Shown here: positions 14,505 through 21,188 of the stretch, piece after piece
Numbering within the stretch: the stretch's first letter is position 1
How the letters are laid out: the number at the start of each line of letters is the position of its first letter
Assembly (NCBI GenBank): GCA_000432015.1
Contig: HF985515.1
Coordinates: forward strand, 47,732 to 68,919
Length of the DNA stretch: 21,188 nucleotides
Source of the DNA: Clostridium sp. CAG:1024
GTDB lineage: Bacteria; Bacillota; Clostridia; Christensenellales; CAG-138
Reading direction: 5' to 3'
Position numbers and translations under genes: made by a program
Notes under the pieces: generated by a model
The model's input: only the letters and a program-made list of their open reading frames with translations
What the model was told of the DNA's origin: nothing
The model's database searches: none

Positions 14505-15614
14505 ATGGAACAGATCGTCGAGAACCTGATCGCCGCAACAAAGTATCCGTCTCCGAAGCGCAAGGACTGGCGCATCGGCTGCATTGGTTCAGGATTTATC
14601 ATGGCTGACTGCCACCTGGTTTCCTACAGAAACGCCGGCTTTAACCCGATTGCTATCGCATCCCGCACACCGGAACACGCCGAGGCTTGCGCACAGAGAC
14701 ATGGAATCCCGAAAGCATACAGAACCTGGCGGGAAATGCTGCAAGACGATTCTCTTGAGATTCTCGACATCGCATACCCGCCGGATCAGCAGCTTGAGAT
14801 CGTGCAGGAAGCCGTCAAGTGCAAAAACCTTCGCGGTATCCTTTGCCAGAAGCCGATCGAAATGTCGCTCGAAAACGCGAGAGAGATCGTGCGTCTCGGC
14901 GAAGAGAATGGCAAGGTCATCGCCGTCAACTCCAATATGCGCTGCGACCAGTCCATGCGTGCACTGAAGTATCTGCTTGATACAAAAGAGCTTGGCGACC
15001 CCGTGCTCGCCACCATCGAGATGCGTGCGATCCCGCACTGGCAGGAGTTCCTGAAACAGTACGATAAGCTTGAGATCTTCGGCATGGGTATCCACCATGT
15101 TGACTCCTTCCGCTTCCTGTTTGGCGATCCCGCTGAGATCACCTGTGTTTGCCGAACGGATCCGCGAAGCAAATTCCAGCATGTGGATGGCATCACGCAG
15201 TATACGTTCAAGTACGAAAACGACTTTATGGCAACCTCGCTGGACGATGTTTGGGCGTGGCCCGAGGATCCCTGTGAGAAAGACATATACATTCGCTGGC
15301 GCGTTGAGGGGACCGAAGGAATGGCGGAAGGCACCATTGGCTGGCCGATGTATCCCGACCGCTGTCCGTCGACGATCCGCTTCACGTCGAAGCGCCATCC
15401 TGCGTGGGTCGCGCCCAAGTGGGATACCGTTTGGTTCCCGGACGCTTTTGAAGGAACGATGTCCGGCCTGCTCCGCGCCGTAGAACAGGGAACGGAGCCG
15501 GAGATCTCCGCACGGGATAATGTTCGCACCATTGCGTGCGTTGAAGCCTGCTATCGGTCGATTCGTGAAAAGCGTACCGTAGCGCTGAAAGAATTGCTTC
15601 TTCCGACGGACTGA
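14505..15614 (+). CDS. Gfo/Idh/MocA family oxidoreductase (copy 3, variant Q-K-P motif)
   Basis: A 369-residue dehydrogenase with an unusual N-terminal extension of about 22 residues before the Rossmann domain. The nucleotide loop is G-C-I-G-S-G-F-I (25-32). The family motif E-K-P is Q-K-P here (115-117), keeping the catalytic Lys116. The substrate-side motif is G-M-G-I-H-H-V-D (193-200), with paired histidines. The frame opens with TTG at 14490, but AAGGAG (14493-14498) precedes ATG at 14505, the chosen start. It follows deoC after 46 bases and is followed 43 bases later by a TIM-barrel gene. The Q-K-P variation and the long N-terminus set it apart from the three other family members in this locus. 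Confidence 0.87.
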   Translation: MEQIVENLIAATKYPSPKRKDWRIGCIGSGFIMADCHLVSYRNAGFNPIAIASRTPEHAEACAQRHGIPKAYRTWREMLQDDSLEILDIAYPPDQQLEIVQEAVKCKNLRGILCQKPIEMSLENAREIVRLGEENGKVIAVNSNMRCDQSMRALKYLLDTKELGDPVLATIEMRAIPHWQEFLKQYDKLEIFGMGIHHVDSFRFLFGDPAEITCVCRTDPRSKFQHVDGITQYTFKYENDFMATSLDDVWAWPEDPCEKDIYIRWRVEGTEGMAEGTIGWPMYPDRCPSTIRFTSKRHPAWVAPKWDTVWFPDAFEGTMSGLLRAVEQGTEPEISARDNVRTIACVEACYRSIREKRTVALKELLLPTD

Positions 15615-15657
15615 CAGATGCCGTTCGGGTTCGACAATATAAACAGGAGGATTACTC

Positions 15658-16560
15658 ATGATCAGCGTAGGCATTTTTACCGGCTACTATCCCTACACCA
15701 TGGACGAAGTCATTCGCCGCATCAAAGCAACGGATTTCAATTGCGTCCAGCTCGACGTCACGTTTAAAGATTTTGACGCGGCAAAGGAGCCGCTGACCAA
15801 GGAAAAGGCGCATGAGATCCGCGATGCGTTCCGCAACGCAAATCTCCCCGTGATCGCCGTTTCCGCTTACACGAATTTTATTCATCCCGATCCGGATATT
15901 CGGAAGAAAAACATCGAGTATCTCAAGATGATGCTTCGCCACGCCCGCGATCTCGGCTGTCCCTATGTTGCGAGCGAGACGGGTACGTATAACATTGAAA
16001 GCGACTGGGTCTGGCATGAGAAGAACGCAAGCCCGGAAGTGTACGATGAGACCATCCGCATTATCCGCGACCTTGCGGCATACGCAGGCGACTGGGGCGC
16101 TACGTTTATCGTGGAGAACTATGTCAACAACGTCATCGGAACGGTCGAACAGATCGAGCAGATGTTCTGTGATGTGAACAGCAAGAACCTCGGACTCATC
16201 TGTGATCCGACGAACTATTTTGATGAAAAGGCCATGCAGGATATTGACGGCACGATCAACCATGTGTTCGATCGCCTTGCGCCTTACATGAAGATCGCGC
16301 ACGCAAAAGACATTAGAATCGCGACGAATACGGCGGAGAAGCATGCCGACATCGACGCGGACGCATCGCATTCCTTCCGTGGTTCCGGCGGCGTCGAATT
16401 GCCGGCAGCAGGTCTTGGCGTTTTGAATTATGATCTCTATGTCAAGCGGCTTGCCGAACAGCACCCGAATATCCCGCTGATCATTGAACACCTTGACGAG
16501 GGCGATATTGAGCGTGCAAAGCGCTTTACCGACGATACGCTGCGCCGCATGGGCGTCTGA
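15658..16560 (+). CDS. Sugar phosphate isomerase/epimerase (TIM barrel, copy 3)
   Basis: A 300-residue xylose-isomerase-like TIM barrel with metal ligands Glu153 (I-V-E-N), Asp183 (I-C-D-P-T-N), His215 (I-A-H-A-K-D) and Glu277 (I-I-E-H). GGAGG stands before the ATG. It sits directly between a Gfo/Idh/MocA gene and the ROK kinase gene (40 bases downstream), suggesting oxidation, isomerisation and phosphorylation as successive steps. The reaction and substrate are unknown. Confidence 0.87.
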   Translation: MISVGIFTGYYPYTMDEVIRRIKATDFNCVQLDVTFKDFDAAKEPLTKEKAHEIRDAFRNANLPVIAVSAYTNFIHPDPDIRKKNIEYLKMMLRHARDLGCPYVASETGTYNIESDWVWHEKNASPEVYDETIRIIRDLAAYAGDWGATFIVENYVNNVIGTVEQIEQMFCDVNSKNLGLICDPTNYFDEKAMQDIDGTINHVFDRLAPYMKIAHAKDIRIATNTAEKHADIDADASHSFRGSGGVELPAAGLGVLNYDLYVKRLAEQHPNIPLIIEHLDEGDIERAKRFTDDTLRRMGV

Positions 16561-16600
16561 GATCGGCGGATAGGAAGGAAACAGGGAGGAAACGAAGGAA

Positions 16601-17551
16601 ATGCAGTATCGTATAGGTATCGATCTCGGCGGCACAGCGATCAAGGCCGGTGTCGTTGATGAGAACAACCAGATCGTTTATAAACATTCGCGTCCCACGG
16701 GGCATGGGTTTGAACAGGTCGTTGCGGATATGGCAGCGGCAGCGAACGAAGTTGCGGCGATGGCCGGGCTGAAAGTCTCAGACTTTCCGTGCGTAGGCGT
16801 CGGAACGCCCAGCTGTATCAATCCTCACACGGGCAGACTGGTGTTCTCCAACAACACAAATTGGCGTGATGTACCGCTGCGCGAAGAACTTGAAAAGTAT
16901 CTTCCGGTGCCGGTCTATATCGGTAACGATGCGAACTGCGCAATTATCGGTGAAGCCATTGCGGGCGCGGCAAAGGATTGCAAGAACGTCGTTATGCTGA
17001 CGCTCGGTACGGGCGTTGGCGGCGGCGTGATCCTTGGCGGGAAGCTCTTCTGCGGTGCAGACGGCATGGGAACGGAACTCGGACATACGCCGCTGATCTC
17101 GGGCGGCTATCCCTGCACCTGCGGGATCGACGGCTGCCTGGAAGCGTACGCGTCCGTGACAGCGCTGATCCGCCAGACAAAAGAAGCGATGGCCGCGCAT
17201 CCGGAGTCGCTGATGCATGCTTATGCGCGCGACAACGAGGATGGTCAAGTGACCGGAAAGACAGCCTTTGAGAGCGCAAAGCAGGGAGATCCTGCCGCAC
17301 TTGCCGTTGTCGATCGATATGAGGATTATCTTGCAAACGGCATTGGCGGCCTTGTCAACATCTTCCGCCCCGAGATGGTGCTTATCGGCGGAGGTCTTTC
17401 GGCGCAGGATGCGTATCTGCTCGACCCTCTGAATGAGAAAGCAAAACGCTTCGTGTTTGCAAGCGGCATCATCGGCGTGCCGCCGATCCGCCGTGCCACG
17501 CTTGGGAATGCAGCCGGCACGATCGGCGCTGCCAATCTCGACCGGATGTAA
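16601..17551 (+). CDS. ROK family sugar kinase
   Basis: A 316-residue ATP-dependent sugar kinase. It has the phosphate-1 loop D-L-G-G-T (8-12), catalytic Asp110 in G-N-D-A-N-C, the glycine-rich G-T-G-V-G-G-G (136-142), and the ROK signature E-L-G-H (159-162) with C-T-C-G-I-D-G-C-L-E (172-181). His162 and Cys172, 174 and 179 are the expected zinc ligands. It has no N-terminal helix-turn-helix, so it is a kinase and not a ROK repressor. Relatives phosphorylate glucose, fructose, allose, GlcNAc or ManNAc at C6 or C4. GGGAGG and AAGGA precede the ATG. It is the only kinase of the cluster, so it probably provides the phosphorylated substrate for the aldolase or the NagB/NanE-like enzymes (inference). 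Confidence 0.9.
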   Translation: MQYRIGIDLGGTAIKAGVVDENNQIVYKHSRPTGHGFEQVVADMAAAANEVAAMAGLKVSDFPCVGVGTPSCINPHTGRLVFSNNTNWRDVPLREELEKYLPVPVYIGNDANCAIIGEAIAGAAKDCKNVVMLTLGTGVGGGVILGGKLFCGADGMGTELGHTPLISGGYPCTCGIDGCLEAYASVTALIRQTKEAMAAHPESLMHAYARDNEDGQVTGKTAFESAKQGDPAALAVVDRYEDYLANGIGGLVNIFRPEMVLIGGGLSAQDAYLLDPLNEKAKRFVFASGIIGVPPIRRATLGNAAGTIGAANLDRM

Positions 17552-17560
17552 GCTAAGGCC

Positions 17561-18580
17561 ATGCGGTTTGGCGTTATCGGAACAAACTTTATTTCTCAGG
17601 AATTTGTGCAGGCAGGGCAAACGCTGGATGGCTTTGTCCTGCGTGCCGTTTATTCGAGAAGACTTGAGACAGCCGCTGCGTTCGCCGAATGCTTCGGAGG
17701 AGCGGAGTGCCTGACGACGCTCGACGATCTTGCGGAGCATCCGGAGATCGACGCGGTTTATATTGCATCGCCGAACGCGCTCCACGCGCCGCAGGCAGAG
17801 CGGATGCTGCGGGCGGGCAAACATGTATTTTTGGAAAAGCCGGCCTGCCCGAATGCGGAGACGTTTCGACGCCTCGTAGACCTCGCAAATGAAATGGGCG
17901 TCGCCTTTGTCGAGGCGATGCGCCCGGCTTATACGCCCGGTTATTCTGCGCTTTGTGAGGCAGTGAAAGAGATCGGCGCGGTTCGGCACGTCTCGTTTTC
18001 CTATTGTCAGTATTCCTCACGATATGATAAGTTTAAAAAAGGAATTGTGGAAAACGCGTTCGATCCGAGCTTGTGCAACGGAGCGCTGATGGACATCGGT
18101 GTGTACTGCGCGCACATGCTCGTTGCGCTGTTTGGAACGCCAAACAGCATTCTTGCAATGGCGCAGCGTCTGCACAATGGCCTCGATGCACAGGGGACTG
18201 TGATTTGTGGGTTCGATGGAATGCTGGCGGATCTGACGTTTTCAAAAATCGCGGACGGGAAACGGCAGAATGAGATCCAAGGGGAGAGCGGAACACTTTT
18301 GATCGACAGCGTTTCGAATCCAAAGCATATCGAGCGGATCGCGCGTGATGGCAGCAGAGCAAATGTCTATTACGATCCGGATCCTGAGTTCTTCGGAATG
18401 GCGCATGAGATCCGAGCGTTCCAGCGCTTTGCGGAAGACGCTATGCAGGGAAAACGAGACGAAATGACACGGAGAAACAGCGTTACGGGAAAGACACTCT
18501 TCATAATGGACGAGATCCGCAGGCAAACGGGTATCGATTTCGTCCGCAGAGATACTGGAATTGGGGGTACAGGAACATGA
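17561..18580 (+). CDS. Gfo/Idh/MocA family oxidoreductase (copy 4)
   Basis: A 339-residue dehydrogenase, starting 9 bases after the kinase stop. The Rossmann loop is G-V-I-G-T-N-F-I (4-11), E-K-P is at 92-94 with catalytic Lys93, and M-D-I-G-V-Y (177-182) replaces the histidine form of the substrate motif. This tyrosine form is seen in the dihydrodiol/xylose dehydrogenase-like branch, so it probably acts on a different compound from copies 1 and 2. No clear ribosome binding site lies in the 9-base gap, so translational coupling with the kinase gene is likely. Its stop overlaps the regulator start by 4 bases. Confidence 0.88.
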   Translation: MRFGVIGTNFISQEFVQAGQTLDGFVLRAVYSRRLETAAAFAECFGGAECLTTLDDLAEHPEIDAVYIASPNALHAPQAERMLRAGKHVFLEKPACPNAETFRRLVDLANEMGVAFVEAMRPAYTPGYSALCEAVKEIGAVRHVSFSYCQYSSRYDKFKKGIVENAFDPSLCNGALMDIGVYCAHMLVALFGTPNSILAMAQRLHNGLDAQGTVICGFDGMLADLTFSKIADGKRQNEIQGESGTLLIDSVSNPKHIERIARDGSRANVYYDPDPEFFGMAHEIRAFQRFAEDAMQGKRDEMTRRNSVTGKTLFIMDEIRRQTGIDFVRRDTGIGGTGT

Positions 18581-19335
18581 TAGCGTCAGCGCGCAATCTC
18601 TACATTTTAAAGCGCCTTAACGAGTCGGGCATCGTAGACTATAAGAGCATTGCCGGAGAACTCGGCGTGTCCGAGGCGACGGTGCGGCGCGATTTTGAAA
18701 AACTCGAATCGCAGGGAAAGCTTCGCAGAGTGCAAGGCGGCGCCGTGCCATCCGGAACCAGTGGAACAGGCTTCGATGCCGAGCTGTCTATCCGCGCAAA
18801 GAATAATTTGAACACACAGGAAAAACAGCTCGTTGCGCGCGTGGCGGCGGAGAATGTCGAACCCGGCGAGTGCGTTTATCTCGATACGGGTACGAGTATT
18901 GCCCCGCTTGCGCAGTTTTTGCTCGCGAAGCCCATTCGGATCGTGACTTGCAATAATCTTGTTTTGCAGCGCGTCAAGCCCGAATCGCGCGCTGAGGTGT
19001 TTATTCCCGGCGGTCGCTTTCTGCCTGCCGATCAAATGATCATGGGCGCGATTGCCGAAAGCACGCTGGAGAATTTTGCATTTCATCGGGCGTTTATCAG
19101 CTGCATGGGCTTGAGCGTAGAGGCGAACACTGCATATGTCACAGAGATGGAGAGCATGAAGATCAAACAGATCGCAATTAAGAATGCGGAAAAGAGCTAC
19201 TTGCTTGCCGATTCGAGCAAATTGCAAATGGTCGGTCTGCTTCGCGCCGCCGGCCTGGATGCGTTTGAAAAGGTCTATTTGAATGGCCCGCGTCCGCGTG
19301 GAGAATACCCGGCGAATATGGTGTTCGTAGAGTAG
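18577..19335 (+). CDS. DeoR/GlpR family transcriptional regulator
   Basis: A 252-residue repressor. A winged helix-turn-helix occupies about 5-57, with the recognition helix V-S-E-A-T-V-R-R-D-F at 31-40 and the wing L-R-R-V-Q-G-G-A-V (49-57), both typical of DeoR. The C-terminal sugar-phosphate sensor domain has Y-L-D-T-G-T-S (101-107). Such proteins are usually released from DNA by a phosphorylated pathway intermediate. ATG overlaps the preceding stop (ATGA), so it is the last gene of the operon and probably controls it, the divergent operon and the NanE/GRE unit through the shared promoter element (inference). Confidence 0.9.
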   Translation: MIASARNLYILKRLNESGIVDYKSIAGELGVSEATVRRDFEKLESQGKLRRVQGGAVPSGTSGTGFDAELSIRAKNNLNTQEKQLVARVAAENVEPGECVYLDTGTSIAPLAQFLLAKPIRIVTCNNLVLQRVKPESRAEVFIPGGRFLPADQMIMGAIAESTLENFAFHRAFISCMGLSVEANTAYVTEMESMKIKQIAIKNAEKSYLLADSSKLQMVGLLRAAGLDAFEKVYLNGPRPRGEYPANMVFVE

Positions 19336-19361
19336 ACCTGAATCGTTTTTTGCATGTATTT

Positions 19362-19393
19362 ATGTCCGGGCTTTTGCACGGACATTTTTCTTT
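19362..19393 (+). terminator. Rho-independent terminator of the deoC operon
   Basis: A 7-bp stem (ATGTCCG/CGGACAT, arms 19362-19368 and 19379-19385) with a 10-base loop is followed by TTTTTCTTT. It lies 26 bases after the DeoR-family stop. Confidence 0.8.
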
Positions 19394-19398
19394 GCAAA

Positions 19399-19409
19399 AA
19401 AATGATTGA
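19399..19409 (+). promoter_or_regulatory. Shared 11-base promoter element, NanE/GRE side
   Basis: AAAATGATTGA, identical to 13546-13556, overlaps the -35 of the promoter at 19406-19433. A TTTGCAA sits just upstream, as one does near the deoC-side copy. Confidence 0.45.
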
Positions 19410-19433
19410 AATTGAAAGTTTTTGCGTTATAAT
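19406..19433 (+). promoter_or_regulatory. Promoter of the NanE-like/glycyl radical enzyme unit
   Basis: TTGAAA (19406-19411), a 16-base spacer, and a perfect TATAAT (19428-19433), about 44 bases before the ATG. It comes right after the deoC-operon terminator, so this is a separate transcription unit. Confidence 0.75.
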
Positions 19434-19477
19434 GGAAACAGAGAGACTGACCAGTTATGTGAAGGAGGATTTACGCA

Positions 19478-20227
19478 ATGAAGACCAATGATGCAAGAAA
19501 ACGGGCGATCCTGGAGTCCTTCAAAAATGGGCTGATCGTATCCTGCCAGGTGCAGCATGACGATCCGATCTGTACGCCGGATATGCACGTTAAGATGGCG
19601 GAAGCCGCAGTGTGGGGCGGCGCTGTCGGCATTCGCGCCAATTCGCCGGAACAGATTCGTGACATAAAAAAGGCGGTCGATCTGCCTGTGATCGGCCTTT
19701 ATAAGCAATGGAACAAGGGGACCGATGTGTTCATCACGCCGACGCTTGAAGCGGCGCGCGAGGTCTATGAAGCTGGTGCTGAGATCATCGCGCTTGACTG
19801 CACGGAGCAGATCACGACAGCCGGACGCCCCGCCTATGAGCTCCTTCCGATCGTGAAGCGGGAGTTTCCCGATGCCATGACGTTCGCGGACGTTTCTACA
19901 TATGAAGAGGCGGCGCGTGCGGTAGAAATGGGCGCGGATATCGTTGGCCCAACGCTCTATGGCTATACCGAGGCGACGAAGCAGATCGAAGAACCGAACC
20001 TGCGCGAATTTGCACGTATGTGCCGCGACTTTGGCGATGAAGTGTATATGGTCATGGAGGGACACATCTATTCCCCGGAAGACGCGATCAAGTGTCTGTA
20101 TCTCGGCGCGCATGCAGTTGTTGTCGGAAGCGCCATTACGCGACCGCATTTGACGACAAAGCGGTTTACAGATCTGATGGGCGGCTATCGCAACAACTGG
20201 CGTGACGCAGAAAGGAGCGCACACTAA
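19478..20227 (+). CDS. NanE-like N-acylmannosamine-6-phosphate 2-epimerase family protein
   Basis: A 249-residue TIM barrel. Family marks are V-S-C-Q-V-Q (21-26), catalytic-type Lys76 in G-L-Y-K, F-I-T-P-T, A-L-D-C-T, A-D-V-S-T-Y-E-E-A, M-E-G-H-I-Y-S-P and the phosphate-binding V-V-V-G-S-A-I-T-R-P near the C-terminus. NanE converts ManNAc-6-phosphate to GlcNAc-6-phosphate in sialic acid catabolism. Here no nanA, nagA or sialidase is present, the active-site strand reads E-G-H where NanE has E-G-R, and the partner gene encodes a glycyl radical enzyme, so a different sugar phosphate is possible. GGAGG precedes the ATG; the stop lies 1 base before the next start. Confidence 0.8.
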   Translation: MKTNDARKRAILESFKNGLIVSCQVQHDDPICTPDMHVKMAEAAVWGGAVGIRANSPEQIRDIKKAVDLPVIGLYKQWNKGTDVFITPTLEAAREVYEAGAEIIALDCTEQITTAGRPAYELLPIVKREFPDAMTFADVSTYEEAARAVEMGADIVGPTLYGYTEATKQIEEPNLREFARMCRDFGDEVYMVMEGHIYSPEDAIKCLYLGAHAVVVGSAITRPHLTTKRFTDLMGGYRNNWRDAERSAH

Positions 20228-20228
20228 A

Positions 20229-21188
20229 ATGGCATTCAATGCCGAAACAGCACAAAACGTAGAGGTGAGCGTCAAACTCCCGCCGGAGCTCGCACCCATG
20301 GAGCAGCTCCGCCTCATGGAGCGATATACTGAGACGCATATAGCGGCGTCCGCACTCTCGAAAGAAGAGCGCGAGGTCGCGTGCCTTCGCGTCCTGTATC
20401 CTGCGCTGCTTCGCTCGATCGAACCGCAGGATCTGATCGCGGGCCGATTGGATTTTCTCCCGATCGGGTTCGGCTGTGTGACGTCGGTTGGCGGCGTCGG
20501 ACATTACTGCGTGTTTCATAAGCTGACCAAGTTTAAAGAGCAGCTCCCGCAGTCCGAGCATCCGCGCGTTGATGCCTTGTACGCATATTGGCTGGATCAC
20601 GACCTCAAAACGAAATACTGTAAAGATGCGCTGAAGGATGACATCGTCGGCATGTTTATCGACTGTGATTACCCGCTCATCGCGACGGCGCGCCTTTCCG
20701 GTATGATGCTGGATTATCGCACGCTGATGAAACTCGGAATTGGCGGGCTGCGGAGCAGAATTACCGCGCTGCAAAAAGAGAAGGGCGACAATGCGTTTTA
20801 CCGTGCATCGCTGGAATGCCTCGATCTGTTCGGGACCTGCTGTGACGCCCTGAAGGAAAAAGCACAGCGGGATCTGACGTCGGCCGATGCCGCAAGAGCC
20901 GCCGACCTCTGCCGTATGATCGACGCGCTTGACAAGATCAAGTCGGATGCGCCGGAGACCTTTTATGAGGCTTTGCAGTTGTTCTGGCTGTATGCGCTGC
21001 TTGCGGGCGTTATCAATTACGGACGTATGGACGATGTGCTGGGAACCTATCTCAAGCATGACCTCGATTCCGGCCTGCTCAACGAGGATGAGGCGTTCCG
21101 CCTGCTCAGATCGCTTTGGACGATGATCGAGAACCGGCGCACGACGGTCAACGGGCGGATCATTACGGGAGGGCGCGGAAGAAGGGAT
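20229..21188 (+). CDS. Glycyl radical enzyme (PFL-like) family, N-terminal part, cut by window end
   Basis: An open frame of 320 codons from ATG at 20229 to the window edge without a stop. AAAGGAG lies 11 bases upstream, and the gene begins 1 base after the NanE-like stop, so it is co-transcribed. Residues 241-297 match the N-terminal domain of glycyl radical enzymes: A-P-E-T-F-Y-E-A-L-Q-L-F-W, then G-R-M-D-D, a D-L-x-S-G-L-L stretch, E-D-E-A-F and S-L-W. An earlier D-L-I-A-G-R segment (68-73) matches the usual D-x-L-I-x-G motif. It continues T-V-N-G-R-I-I-T-G-G-R-G-R-R-D at the edge. Family members are about 750-850 residues, so the catalytic Cys and Gly loop, and any radical-SAM activase gene, lie beyond the window. 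Whether it is a dehydratase, lyase or decarboxylase cannot be told. Confidence 0.8.
   Translation, partial: MAFNAETAQNVEVSVKLPPELAPMEQLRLMERYTETHIAASALSKEEREVACLRVLYPALLRSIEPQDLIAGRLDFLPIGFGCVTSVGGVGHYCVFHKLTKFKEQLPQSEHPRVDALYAYWLDHDLKTKYCKDALKDDIVGMFIDCDYPLIATARLSGMMLDYRTLMKLGIGGLRSRITALQKEKGDNAFYRASLECLDLFGTCCDALKEKAQRDLTSADAARAADLCRMIDALDKIKSDAPETFYEALQLFWLYALLAGVINYGRMDDVLGTYLKHDLDSGLLNEDEAFRLLRSLWTMIENRRTTVNGRIITGGRGRRD

Noticed and set aside
16778..17989. A 403-codon open frame on the minus strand
   Set aside because: Antisense to the ROK kinase and the fourth oxidoreductase, no ribosome binding site or motif seen; a shadow of the real genes.

Overview
The window looks like chromosomal DNA of an anaerobic Clostridia-type Bacillota, plausibly an Oscillospirales gut bacterium. 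This rests on family content (DegV, CNNM/HlyC-type protein, Na/Pi symporter with a PhoU-like tail, PhoBR-type pair), strong GGAGG ribosome binding sites, a moderately GC-rich base composition, and a glycyl radical enzyme at the right edge, a class that is oxygen sensitive. No rRNA, tRNA, CRISPR array, insertion sequence or prophage gene was seen.

Left part (1-8520) is housekeeping and envelope. On the minus strand lies a CNNM/CorB-like membrane protein with CBS domains (54-1406). It is preceded by a near-consensus promoter, an unannotated 20-codon ORF encoding an Asp-Pro repeat, and a hairpin: an arrangement resembling the mgtL leader of enterobacterial Mg2+ transporters. Next come degV (minus) and an APC-family permease (plus) on divergent promoters. 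Then a minus-strand phosphate block follows: phoB-like and phoR-like genes overlapping by 4 bases, with a tandem Pho-box-like site in their promoter, a terminator, and a Na+/phosphate symporter whose conserved first helix lies upstream of the first ATG.

Middle and right (8556-21188) is a large carbohydrate-catabolic locus built around a divergent promoter region (13409-13699). The minus operon carries, in order, a Gfo/Idh/MocA oxidoreductase, two xylose-isomerase-like TIM-barrel proteins, a second Gfo/Idh/MocA oxidoreductase and a NagB-like isomerase, ending at a strong terminator (8556-8600). The plus operon carries a deoxyribose-phosphate-aldolase-like protein, a third Gfo/Idh/MocA oxidoreductase, a third TIM-barrel isomerase, a ROK kinase, a fourth Gfo/Idh/MocA oxidoreductase and a DeoR-family regulator, ending at a terminator (19362-19393). 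A third plus-strand unit starts with its own promoter and encodes a NanE-like epimerase and the first 320 residues of a glycyl radical enzyme that runs off the window. Its promoter shares an 11-base element with the deoC-side promoter at the same position relative to the -10 box, suggesting co-regulation.

My reading is that these genes form one pathway for an unusual sugar, polyol or glycoside. NAD(P)-dependent oxidation to a keto-sugar would be followed by metal-dependent isomerisation/epimerisation or elimination, phosphorylation by the ROK kinase, and aldol or radical cleavage. The substrate is not identifiable from sequence, and no transporter or glycoside hydrolase lies in the window. 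It does not match the complete inositol, sialic acid, GlcNAc or deoxyribonucleoside operons that I know.
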